Assembly (NCBI GenBank): GCA_020439725.1
Contig: JAGQSE010000190.1
Location: forward strand, 4,482 to 11,978
DNA: 7,497 nt
Origin: Acidobacteriota bacterium
GTDB taxonomy: Bacteria > Acidobacteriota > Thermoanaerobaculia > Multivoradales > JAHZIX01
Reading direction: 5' to 3'
Position numbers and translations under genes: made by a program. The notes below the pieces were generated by a model. The model did not search any database. It was not told the origin of the DNA and was given only the letters and a program-made list of their open reading frames with translations. Every line of letters begins with the position of its first letter. The first letter of the stretch is position 1. Shown here piece by piece: positions 1 to 5,654 of the stretch.

Positions 1-471
1 CCCTTCCCCAAGTCGATCTACGAGAACGTCGCCTACGGCTGCCGCATCCAGGGCATCACCAAGAAGTCCGAGCTCGACGCCATCGTCGAGCGCAGCCTGC
101 GCGGCGCGGCGCTGTGGAAAGAGGTCAAGGACCGGCTCCAGGAGAGCGCTCTGGGTCTCTCCGGTGGCCAGCAACAGCGTCTGTGCATCGCCCGCGCCAT
201 CGCCGTCGAGCCCGAGGTCATCCTCTTCGACGAACCCTGCTCGGCTCTCGATCCCATCGCCACGGCGAAGATCGAGGAGCTGATGCTCGAGCTCAAGAAC
301 GAGTACACGCAGGTCATCGTCACCCACAACATGCAGCAGGCCTCGCGCGTTTCCGATTACACCGCCTTCCTCTACCTCGGCGAGCTCATCGAGTACGGCC
401 CCACGGACACGATCTTCGTCAACCCGATCCGCTCGCAGACCGAGGACTACATCACCGGCCGGTTCGGCTAG
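1..471 (+). CDS. pstB: Phosphate ABC transporter ATP-binding protein PstB (5' truncated by window edge)
   Basis: This is the cytoplasmic ATPase of the high-affinity phosphate importer PstSCAB; it hydrolyses ATP to drive phosphate uptake through PstC/PstA. The frame is open from base 1, giving 156 residues out of about 250-260 usual for PstB. Walker A and the Q-loop glutamine are therefore outside the window, and the visible part begins with PFPKSIYENV, the PstB-typical stretch just after the Q-loop. Also visible are the ABC signature LSGGQQQR (fragment residues 53-60), Walker B VILFDEP (73-79), the D-loop SALDP (81-85) and the switch histidine in VTHNMQQA (His109). The C-terminus YITGRFG is typical of PstB, so the gene looks intact at its 3' end. 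No phoU follows; two hairpins do. pstC and pstA lie at the other end of the window on the opposite strand. Family and function are very secure. Confidence 0.96.
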   Translation, partial: PFPKSIYENVAYGCRIQGITKKSELDAIVERSLRGAALWKEVKDRLQESALGLSGGQQQRLCIARAIAVEPEVILFDEPCSALDPIATAKIEELMLELKNEYTQVIVTHNMQQASRVSDYTAFLYLGELIEYGPTDTIFVNPIRSQTEDYITGRFG

Positions 472-508
472 GAATCTCGTCGCTCCAGCGGAACTGCAGG
501 GTTCCCGA

Positions 509-524
509 CCTCGGCTTCCCGAGG
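509..524 (+). terminator. Hairpin downstream of pstB (first of two)
   Basis: A perfect 6-bp stem CCTCGG / CCGAGG with a CTTC tetraloop starts 38 bases after the pstB stop codon. No T-run follows, so intrinsic termination is uncertain. It may instead protect the 3' end of the pstB transcript or act together with the larger hairpin just downstream. Confidence 0.35.
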
Positions 525-531
525 ACCCCGA

Positions 532-564
532 GCCCCCGAGGCGATTGAGCGATCCCTCGGGGGC
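532..564 (+). terminator. Larger hairpin downstream of pstB, probable terminator
   Basis: The arms GCCCCCGAGG (532-541) and CCTCGGGGGC (555-564) pair perfectly over 10 bp. The loop can extend the stem by three pairs (GAT 543-545 with ATC 552-554) past a bulged C. It lies between the pstB stop and the next gene's start, the usual place for a terminator. The downstream bases are GTCGTCGTCGG and not a T-run, so I infer the role from position and stem strength. Confidence 0.5.
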
Positions 565-583
565 GTCGTCGTCGGTGGGAAGG

Positions 584-605
584 TATGCTCTGCACCCGCG
601 AGGAG
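584..605 (+). promoter_or_regulatory. Possible -10 box and ribosome binding site of the MutS-like gene
   Basis: TATGCT at 584-589 matches 4 of 6 bases of a sigma-70 -10 box, and a strong AGGAG (601-605) lies 6 bases before the ATG at 612. I see no convincing -35 element at 16-18 bases upstream. If the -10 is real the leader is only about 15-20 bases. The ribosome binding site is well supported; the promoter is tentative. Confidence 0.35.
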
Positions 606-611
606 TGATCG

Positions 612-2468
612 ATGAGCCAAGCCGCCCGCCCCCGTCCAGACTCCGAGATCGTCGCCCGCTATCGCCGGCGCGGGGATCGCTTCGCTCGCCTCGAGGCGCG
701 GGCCGAGGGGCTGTCGAAGCGCTTCTCCTGGGCTCGGCTGATGGTCTTCCTGGGACTCGTCGGCGCCTTCGGGGCGGTGTTGCTGGAGGCTTCGGCGCCG
801 CGGCCGGCACCCTATCTCGCGGCCGTCGTCGCGGCGCTGCTCTTCATCGTCCTGGTGCGGCTCCACGGTCGGGTGGTGCGCCGTGCGGAGCGCTGGCGGG
901 CCCTCGCGGCGGTCAACCGTCAGGGCGTCGCGCGGTGGCACCGGCGATGGCAAGAGCTGCCGCCACCGCCGCCCGCGCCGGCCCTCGAAGGTCTGACCGG
1001 CGACGTGGCACGGGATCTCGACCTCTTCGGCCAGGCGTCGGTGTCACACCTCCTGGGCGTCGTGGCGACGCCGCCGGGGCGTGCGACTCTGGCGCGCTGG
1101 CTCGTCGACCCGGCGGAGCCGCAGGAGATCCGGCGCCGGCAGGCGGCGGTGGCGGCGCTGGCGCCCCACGTCGGTTTCCGCCAGGACCTCGAGGTGCGCG
1201 CCCGGCAGCTGGGCGACGACGTGCCGGAGCCGGAGCGCTTCCTCGCCTGGGCGGAGGCCGAGCCGTGGCTCGCCGGCCGTCGCTGGCTGCGCGTCGCCGC
1301 CTGGGCGTTGCCCCTCGTCTCTCTCGGGCTGCTGGCGGGGGCGGTGGCGGACCTGGTGCCCTACCGCTACTGGTTCGGCTCGCTGCTCGTCAATCTCTCG
1401 GTCAGCTTCACGCAGCGCAAGACGCTCTACGGGCTCTTTGCTCGGGTGTCGCAGCGCCAGGGGGAGCTCGGCCGCTACGCGCGGGTCTTCGAACGTCTCG
1501 AACGGCTGCCCGGGGCGGCTCCCTGGCTCGACGAGGCGCGCGCCCGGCTCGGCGGTACCGGGGCCACGGTGTCGGCCGAGGTCGAACGGCTCCACGGTCT
1601 GGTGGGGCTGTCGGACCTGCGCTTCTCGATGGTCCACGACGTCGTCGACGCCTTCTGCTTGTGGGACGTTCACGTCCTCCGCCGCATCGAGGCTTGGCAG
1701 GCCGCCGCCGGTCGGCGGGTGCGCGGCTGGTTCGAGACGCTGGGCCGGGTCGAGGCCTTGACGGCGTTGGCGCTCCTGGCTCACGACGAGCCCGAGTGGG
1801 CCTTCCCGACGGTGTCCGAGGAAGCCGCGCCGGAGCTTCGCGCGCGGGCCTTGGCCCACCCTCTGCTGCCGCCGGACCGGGTGGCCAACGACGTCGGGGT
1901 GGGGCCGCCGGGGAGCTTCCTCCTGGTGACCGGCTCCAACATGTCGGGCAAAAGCACGCTGCTCCGCGCCCTCGGGGTCAACACGGTCCTCGCCCAGGCG
2001 GGGGCGCCGGTGTGCGCCGCGGAGATGACGTTGCCGCCCCTCGAGCTTGGGACCAGCATCCGCGTCGAGGACTCGCTGGCGCGGGGCACCTCGTTCTTCA
2101 TGGCCGAGCTCGAACGGCTCAAGGAAGTGGTCGAGGCCGCGGACGGGCGGCCGCCGGGTCGCTTCCTCTTCCTGCTCGACGAGATCCTGCGCGGCACCAA
2201 CTCCGCCGAGCGCCAGATCGCGGTGCGGCGGGTCCTCGAGCACCTGCTCGGCGAGGGCGCCATCGGTGCCATCTCGACCCACGACCTGAGCCTCGCCACC
2301 GCCGGCCCCCTCGAGGCGGCGGCGCGCACCGTCCACTTCCGCGAGACGCTCCACCCGCCGGGGAGCGAGCCGCCCATGAGCTTCGATCATCGGCTGCGGC
2401 CGGGGGTGGCGACGACCACCAACGCGCTGCGTCTGCTCGAGCTGGTCGGTCTGCCGGCGGCCTCCTGA
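612..2468 (+). CDS. Membrane-anchored MutS-family ATPase (MutS-like, no mismatch-recognition domain)
   Basis: The 618-residue product ends in a clear MutS domain V ATPase: Walker A GSNMSGKST (441-449), the MutS-type GTSFFMAEL segment (492-500), Walker B LFLLDE followed by ILRGTNSAER (519-534, compare DEIGRGTS in MutS) and STHD (555-558, compare ATHY). Residues about 130-400 resemble the core/lever part, with the family-typical LLGVVATPPGRATLARWL segment (147-164). The N-terminal mismatch-binding domain of MutS1 is absent. Instead there are hydrophobic segments at about 41-59 and 66-84, a short loop apart, and again at about 225-248 and 251-266, suggesting one or two membrane hairpins. ATP-binding residues look complete, so an active ATPase is likely; its substrate is unknown, and a role in mismatch repair should not be assumed. 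The ATG at 612 has AGGAG 6 bases upstream. The gene stands alone after the pstB hairpins and converges on the phosphatase gene with a 15-base gap. Confidence 0.9.
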   Translation: MSQAARPRPDSEIVARYRRRGDRFARLEARAEGLSKRFSWARLMVFLGLVGAFGAVLLEASAPRPAPYLAAVVAALLFIVLVRLHGRVVRRAERWRALAAVNRQGVARWHRRWQELPPPPPAPALEGLTGDVARDLDLFGQASVSHLLGVVATPPGRATLARWLVDPAEPQEIRRRQAAVAALAPHVGFRQDLEVRARQLGDDVPEPERFLAWAEAEPWLAGRRWLRVAAWALPLVSLGLLAGAVADLVPYRYWFGSLLVNLSVSFTQRKTLYGLFARVSQRQGELGRYARVFERLERLPGAAPWLDEARARLGGTGATVSAEVERLHGLVGLSDLRFSMVHDVVDAFCLWDVHVLRRIEAWQAAAGRRVRGWFETLGRVEALTALALLAHDEPEWAFPTVSEEAAPELRARALAHPLLPPDRVANDVGVGPPGSFLLVTGSNMSGKSTLLRALGVNTVLAQAGAPVCAAEMTLPPLELGTSIRVEDSLARGTSFFMAELERLKEVVEAADGRPPGRFLFLLDEILRGTNSAERQIAVRRVLEHLLGEGAIGAISTHDLSLATAGPLEAAARTVHFRETLHPPGSEPPMSFDHRLRPGVATTTNALRLLELVGLPAAS

Positions 2469-2483
2469 GCGCCGCGGTGCCGG

Positions 2484-4232
2484 CTAGGGAGCCGCTACCG
2501 TCGCGGTCTCCGGCTTTCGAGCCTTGGCGGTGGCCTCGACGATCGCCGTGCGATCGACCCCGTCGAGATCCGGCGGCGGCTCGATCCCCAACCAGCGCGC
2601 CAGGCTGGGCGCCACGTCGACGGTCTTCGCCGGCGTGTCGACCACGCCCGGGAGGCCGCTCGGCAGGCGGACGATCCACGGTACGTGGGTGTCGTAGTCG
2701 TAGGGCGAACCATGGCCCGAGACGACGGTGGGCTGGGCGAGGGTGAAGCGCGTCTCCTGGAGCGTCAGGTCGGGGCTCCGCTCGGGGTGGAAGCTGTGGC
2801 GATAGAGCTCGCCGGCCGGGTCTTCGCCCGGCACGGCGGGGGATCGGAGCTCGGCTTCGGTCCACACCTGCTCGATCCGTGGACAGGCCTCGAGTGCCTG
2901 GGCGAGGTCCGCCTCGACGCGGTCGCGGTCGAGACCCGCGGTGGCGAGGGCGGCGCGGTCGAGGTAGGTCTCCTGCGCCGTCCACCGCCCGTGACCGAGC
3001 GTCTCCTCGACCGAGCGGGCCGTCGCCTGGACGCAGCGGACGACCTCCGGGCTGTAGCGCCCGGCTTCGGGATGAGCTCCGGCGGCCAGGTGCTCGGGGT
3101 TGCCCAGGGCGCCGTGGTCCGCGGACAGCGAGACCAGCGTGTGCTCGAGCCCGACCTGGGCGTCGACGGCGTCGAGCAGCTCGCCGAGGGTCTGGTCGAG
3201 GCGTAACAGGGTGTCGAGGATCTCGGGGCTGTCGGAGCCGAAGCGGTGGCCGACGATGTCAGTGAGCGAGAACGAGACGCCCAGGAGGTCGGGGACGTCG
3301 TCGGTGCCGAGCCTCTCGCCGGCGAGCATCGCCGCCGCCATCCGGCCGACGTAGGTGTCGGTCAGGGGCGTCGCGGTGACGCTGTAGTAAAAGGCCTCGT
3401 CGGGGCCCAGTGAGACCGTGCCGAGACGGTGCGGGAAGCGGTCGGCGACGGGGGCCGTGGGAACCTCCGCGATGCCATAGGTGCCGGCCGCGAGGACCTC
3501 CGCGACCGCCGGCAGGGGTTCCCAGGAGGTGCCGAAGAAGCCGCCCAGCCAGTCCTGGCGGTTGAAGTCCTCGAGCCACGCGGGCAGCGCGTCGGCGTAG
3601 TACTCGGAGGTCTCAAAGCGTCCGGTGTCCCGGTCGAGCCAGAAGGCGCCGTCGGGGTGGAGACCGCCGGTGAAGATCGCGGCGCGGTCTTTGGCCGAGA
3701 CGGAGAACACCCGAGCCTGCGGATAGCGTTCCTTGAGCCAGTCGCCGAGGGCCGGGACCTCGAGAGCCCTGGGGGAAAGATCGTCCTCGGGATCGTCGAC
3801 GGCCTCGATCCATTTCTTGGCCTGGCGGTCGTACCAGCCGTTGCCGACCACCCCGTGGTGCGCCGGGAAGCACCCCGTCGCCAGCGTCGCGTGCCCGGGG
3901 GCGGTTTCGGTGGGCGCGTGGTCGTGATGCATCGCGGTGAACGACACGCCCTGGTCGAGGAGGCGCTTGAGACCTCCGGAGAAGAGCGGGCGGAAGCGCA
4001 CCAGGTGGTCGTAGGCCCCCTGGTCGATGACCAGGTAGAGGAGCAACCGGGGGGTGCCGGCGGGCGGTGTGGCGACGGGGGCGGGAGCCGGGGGCGGGGT
4101 GCCACAGGCGACGAGCATCGCCAGCGTCAGGCCTACCGCCAGGACTGCCGCCAGGTGCCGCAAGCGGCCGGCGGGGCGACACCACGAAGGTCTCGAGCGG
4201 TCCTGGATCACGGGCTGCGACGGGTCGGTCAT
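2484..4232 (-). CDS. pafA: PafA-like alkaline phosphatase, lipoprotein
   Basis: A 582-residue exported phosphomonoesterase of the alkaline phosphatase superfamily, expected to release phosphate from organic esters on the outer face of a membrane. An arginine-rich n-region is followed by a hydrophobic stretch and the lipobox LVAC (Cys43), then a proline-rich linker (about 45-61). Judged against PafA, the zinc ligands and nucleophile are all visible: Asp70 (VIDQ), Thr110 nucleophile (TETAPGHATLATG), Asp325 and His329 (TDIVGH), Asp372-His373 (SADHG) and His507 (SGHGSPYDYD). The PafA phosphate-contacting residues are also present: Asn131 (GVVGNGWYD) and Lys181/Arg183 (SAKDRAA). The spacings follow those of PafA closely, which favours a phosphomonoesterase over a diesterase (NPP) of the same fold. 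The ATG at 4232 has AAGGAG 6 bases upstream. The gene is divergent from the DUF2911 gene and convergent with the MutS-like gene. Phosphate control is plausible, although PafA enzymes are known for being phosphate-irrepressible. True orthology to pafA is inferred from residues only. Confidence 0.92.
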   Translation of the reverse strand: MTDPSQPVIQDRSRPSWCRPAGRLRHLAAVLAVGLTLAMLVACGTPPPAPAPVATPPAGTPRLLLYLVIDQGAYDHLVRFRPLFSGGLKRLLDQGVSFTAMHHDHAPTETAPGHATLATGCFPAHHGVVGNGWYDRQAKKWIEAVDDPEDDLSPRALEVPALGDWLKERYPQARVFSVSAKDRAAIFTGGLHPDGAFWLDRDTGRFETSEYYADALPAWLEDFNRQDWLGGFFGTSWEPLPAVAEVLAAGTYGIAEVPTAPVADRFPHRLGTVSLGPDEAFYYSVTATPLTDTYVGRMAAAMLAGERLGTDDVPDLLGVSFSLTDIVGHRFGSDSPEILDTLLRLDQTLGELLDAVDAQVGLEHTLVSLSADHGALGNPEHLAAGAHPEAGRYSPEVVRCVQATARSVEETLGHGRWTAQETYLDRAALATAGLDRDRVEADLAQALEACPRIEQVWTEAELRSPAVPGEDPAGELYRHSFHPERSPDLTLQETRFTLAQPTVVSGHGSPYDYDTHVPWIVRLPSGLPGVVDTPAKTVDVAPSLARWLGIEPPPDLDGVDRTAIVEATAKARKPETATVAAP

Positions 4233-4263
4233 CGGATGCTCCTTCTGCGGCGATGATGGATTT

Positions 4264-4278
4264 GCCGAAAGGCCGAAA
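4264..4278 (-). repeat. Short tandem direct repeat in the phosphatase leader
   Basis: On the minus strand two copies of TTTCGGC sit one base apart (TTTCGGC C TTTCGGC), an 8-base period. They lie just downstream of the tentative -10 box of the phosphatase gene and so near its transcription start. The E. coli Pho box uses 7-base repeats with an 11-base period, so this does not match it. An operator role is speculative. Confidence 0.3.
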
Positions 4279-4281
4279 CGG

Positions 4282-4311
4282 ACGGTAGCAAAGGCTCTCG
4301 GCCCGCGCCAA
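4282..4311 (-). promoter_or_regulatory. Tentative promoter of the phosphatase gene
   Basis: Read on the minus strand, TTGGCG (4311-4306) and TACCGT (4287-4282) are separated by 18 bases, a weak sigma-70-like pair (three matches in each hexamer). It would give a leader of about 40-45 bases before the ATG at 4232. In such GC-rich DNA a chance match is quite possible. Confidence 0.28.
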
Positions 4312-4359
4312 GACGGTGCCAGCGCCGGACGGCTGGCGAGGAAGGACCGCGGGAACGGC

Positions 4360-4365
4360 TATACT
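4360..4365 (+). promoter_or_regulatory. -10 box of the DUF2911 gene promoter
   Basis: TATACT matches 5 of 6 bases of the sigma-70 -10 consensus and stands out in a region that is otherwise nearly free of A/T runs. It predicts a transcript start near 4371-4373 and a leader of about 98 bases. No good -35 hexamer is visible at the normal spacing (the region reads GGCGAGGAAGGA), so an activator or an alternative sigma factor may be involved. Confidence 0.45.
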
Positions 4366-4371
4366 TCGCGA

Positions 4372-4395
4372 GCATCCCGCGTTCCCGCGGGGTGC
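4372..4395 (+). promoter_or_regulatory. 5'-leader hairpin of the DUF2911 transcript
   Basis: The arms GCATCCCGCG (4372-4381) and CGCGGGGTGC (4386-4395) pair over 10 bp (nine Watson-Crick pairs and one G-T) around a TTCC tetraloop. The hairpin starts right where transcription is predicted to begin from the TATACT box. A stem-loop at the very 5' end is a known mRNA-stabilising device (ompA leader in E. coli). A rho-independent terminator is unlikely because no T-run follows. Confidence 0.45.
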
Positions 4396-4453
4396 GAACC
4401 ACCTGGAAAGTCCGCCGTAGGCCGACGCCGCGGCACGTCACGACAACGACACC

Positions 4454-4468
4454 GAGGAGGACCTCCTT
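4454..4468 (+). promoter_or_regulatory. Shine-Dalgarno sequence with its own complement directly downstream
   Basis: GAGGAGG (4454-4460) lies 9 bases before the ATG at 4470 and is an excellent ribosome binding site, which decides this start. The spacer reads ACCTCCTT (4461-4468), matching the anti-Shine-Dalgarno tail of bacterial 16S rRNA and complementary to the ribosome binding site. AGGAG / CTCCT can fold as a 5-bp hairpin with a GAC loop. Sequestration in vivo is an inference. Confidence 0.6.
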
Positions 4469-4469
4469 C

Positions 4470-5084
4470 ATGCGTATCGCCTCATCTCGCCGGTTCCAGC
4501 TCGCCCTGTTCGCCGCAGCCCTGACCCTCTTGCCGTTGATGACGGCGCCTTCCGCGGAGGCCCAGGACCTCCACCCGTCGCGCCGTCCGAGCCCCATGGG
4601 GATGGCCCGGACCTTCCTCGGCGACACCTACGTCCGCGTGGTCTACAGCCGTCCCTACCTGCGCGGCCGCGACAACATCTTCGGTACCGAAGAGAGCGGC
4701 GCGCTGGTGCCTTTTGGCAAGGTCTGGCGCACCGGCGCCAACGAGGGCACCGAGATCACCGTCACCGGTGACGTCAAGGTCGGCGACCAGAAGCTGCCCG
4801 CCGGCACCTACACCATCTTCACCGTGCCCGGTGCGGACCAGTGGACGGTGCATTTCAACTCCAAGCTCGGCTTCAACGGTACCGCGCTGCGCAACCGCGA
4901 GACCGGTCAGCTCGAGCCCGGTTTCGACACCGCCAACGACGTCGTCACCTACACCGCCAAGCCCACCACGCTTGAAGAGCCCGTCGACCAGTTCACCATT
5001 TCCTTCGAGGACGTCGAGGGTGGGGTGCACATGATCCTGCGTTGGAACAAGACCGAGGTCCGCGTTCCGATCAGCGCCGCCTGA
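4470..5084 (+). CDS. Secreted DUF2911 domain protein
   Basis: The 204-residue protein has a classic signal peptide: MRIASSRR, then a hydrophobic core (about 9-25) and a probable cleavage site after AEA (31/32), giving a mature protein starting QDLHPS. The rest matches DUF2911: RVVYSRPYLRGRDNIFG (56-72), LVPFGKVWRTGANEGTEI (79-96), KLPAGTYTIFTVPG (108-121), a WTVHFN strand (125-130) and the closing EEPVDQFTISFED (169-181). The function of DUF2911 proteins is not established; they are beta-rich exported proteins common in Bacteroidota and Acidobacteriota. I chose the ATG at 4470 over an in-frame start 78 bases upstream because it begins the signal peptide and follows GAGGAGG at 9 bases. The gene is divergent from the phosphatase, with 237 bases between starts, and convergent with arsC. 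No cysteine lipobox is seen, so a periplasmic or secreted location is likely. Confidence 0.93.
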   Translation: MRIASSRRFQLALFAAALTLLPLMTAPSAEAQDLHPSRRPSPMGMARTFLGDTYVRVVYSRPYLRGRDNIFGTEESGALVPFGKVWRTGANEGTEITVTGDVKVGDQKLPAGTYTIFTVPGADQWTVHFNSKLGFNGTALRNRETGQLEPGFDTANDVVTYTAKPTTLEEPVDQFTISFEDVEGGVHMILRWNKTEVRVPISAA

Positions 5085-5106
5085 GCGCTTCCGGTCTCGA
5101 GCTCGG

Positions 5107-5144
5107 GGCGGGGTGAGGCGGCGCTGCCGTCGCCTCACCTCGTC
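5107..5144. terminator. Long hairpin between convergent genes, probable bidirectional terminator
   Basis: Bases 5107-5123 pair with 5128-5144 over 17 positions (fourteen Watson-Crick, three G-T) around a CTGC loop; the core GTGAGGCG / CGCCTCAC is perfect. It fills the 58-base gap between the DUF2911 stop (5084) and the arsC stop (5143-5145), and the right arm includes two bases of the arsC stop codon. No T-run follows on either strand, so factor-assisted termination or transcript-end protection is also possible. Confidence 0.6.
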
Positions 5145-5631
5145 ACGCGAGCTTCTCGGCGGCCCGGGCGAACACTCCCGCATCCCGGTCCGCACCCGCC
5201 TCGGAGCACAAGGCCACCAGCCGGTCGTGGAGCACCACGGCCGTCCGCTCGAAGGCCTCTCGCCTCTCCTCCTCGCTCCCTTCCACAGCAGCCGGATCGG
5301 GCAATCCCCAATGCACCCGCAGGGCGCCCCCGGGCCACAGCGGACAGGTGTCGCGGGCGTGATCGCACACCGTGATGACCACATCCGGCTCGAGCTCGGC
5401 GACGTCCGTCATCGATTTCGACCGCGCTTCCGCGGCGTCGATGCCATACGTCTCGGCGAGGGTGCGGAGGGCCAGCGGATGGACCCGTCCGGTGGGTGCG
5501 GCGCCAGCGCTCAGACTCTCGAAGCGCCCTTCGCCGAGCTGGCGGAGCAGGAACTCTCCGAGAATGCTGCGCGCCGAGTTGCCGGTGCACAGGAAGAGGA
5601 CGCGGAGCGGACGGTCCAGGGTGGGGCTCAT
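5143..5631 (-). CDS. arsC: Arsenate reductase, thioredoxin-coupled ArsC type (low-molecular-weight phosphatase fold)
   Basis: A 162-residue cytoplasmic enzyme that should reduce arsenate to arsenite with thioredoxin as electron donor. The P-loop VLFLCTGNSARS (Cys15, Arg21) is the low-molecular-weight tyrosine phosphatase CX5R signature. Cys89 and Cys96 in VCDHARDTCP have the same spacing as the redox pair Cys82/Cys89 of Staphylococcus pI258 ArsC, and HWGLPDPA carries the catalytic Asp112 of the DP loop. All three cysteines argue for a reductase and against a plain protein tyrosine phosphatase, which would lack the pair. The C-terminus is longer than in the pI258 enzyme (about 131 residues). 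The start ATG at 5631 is preceded by GAGGAG with a 3-base gap; upstream in-frame codons would run into pstA. pstA ends 23 bases upstream on the same strand, so arsC is probably the last gene of a pstC-pstA-arsC operon. No arsenite exporter or arsR is in the window. Confidence 0.9.
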   Translation of the reverse strand: MSPTLDRPLRVLFLCTGNSARSILGEFLLRQLGEGRFESLSAGAAPTGRVHPLALRTLAETYGIDAAEARSKSMTDVAELEPDVVITVCDHARDTCPLWPGGALRVHWGLPDPAAVEGSEEERREAFERTAVVLHDRLVALCSEAGADRDAGVFARAAEKLA

Positions 5632-5654
5632 GGTCTCCTCGGTCACAACCGGGC

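Noticed and set aside
1044..2390. A 448-residue open frame on the minus strand opposite the MutS-like gene
   Set aside because: Its translation is low-complexity (R/P/G/E/Q-rich) with no recognisable domain; it is the antisense shadow of a gene with clear MutS motifs in GC-rich DNA.
2453..2484. Possible hairpin terminator between the MutS-like and phosphatase genes (GCCGGC arms, or GCGGC/GCCGC)
   Set aside because: The pairing is short and interrupted, both arms are mostly inside coding sequence, and GCCGGC is common in this composition; not strong enough to annotate.
545..2746. A 733-residue plus-strand open frame overlapping the MutS-like gene
   Set aside because: It runs in a different frame through the MutS-like gene and into the antisense of the phosphatase gene; the protein is an arginine/alanine/glycine/proline-rich shadow.
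4264..4311. Pho box in the phosphatase upstream region
   Set aside because: I looked for CTGTCAT-like repeats with an 11-base period on both strands and found none; the only tandem repeat has an 8-base period.
4392..4469. A 26-residue N-terminal extension of the DUF2911 protein
   Set aside because: It would place a basic, threonine-rich stretch ahead of a good signal peptide, begins inside the leader hairpin and lacks a ribosome site; the ATG at 4470 has GAGGAGG at proper spacing.
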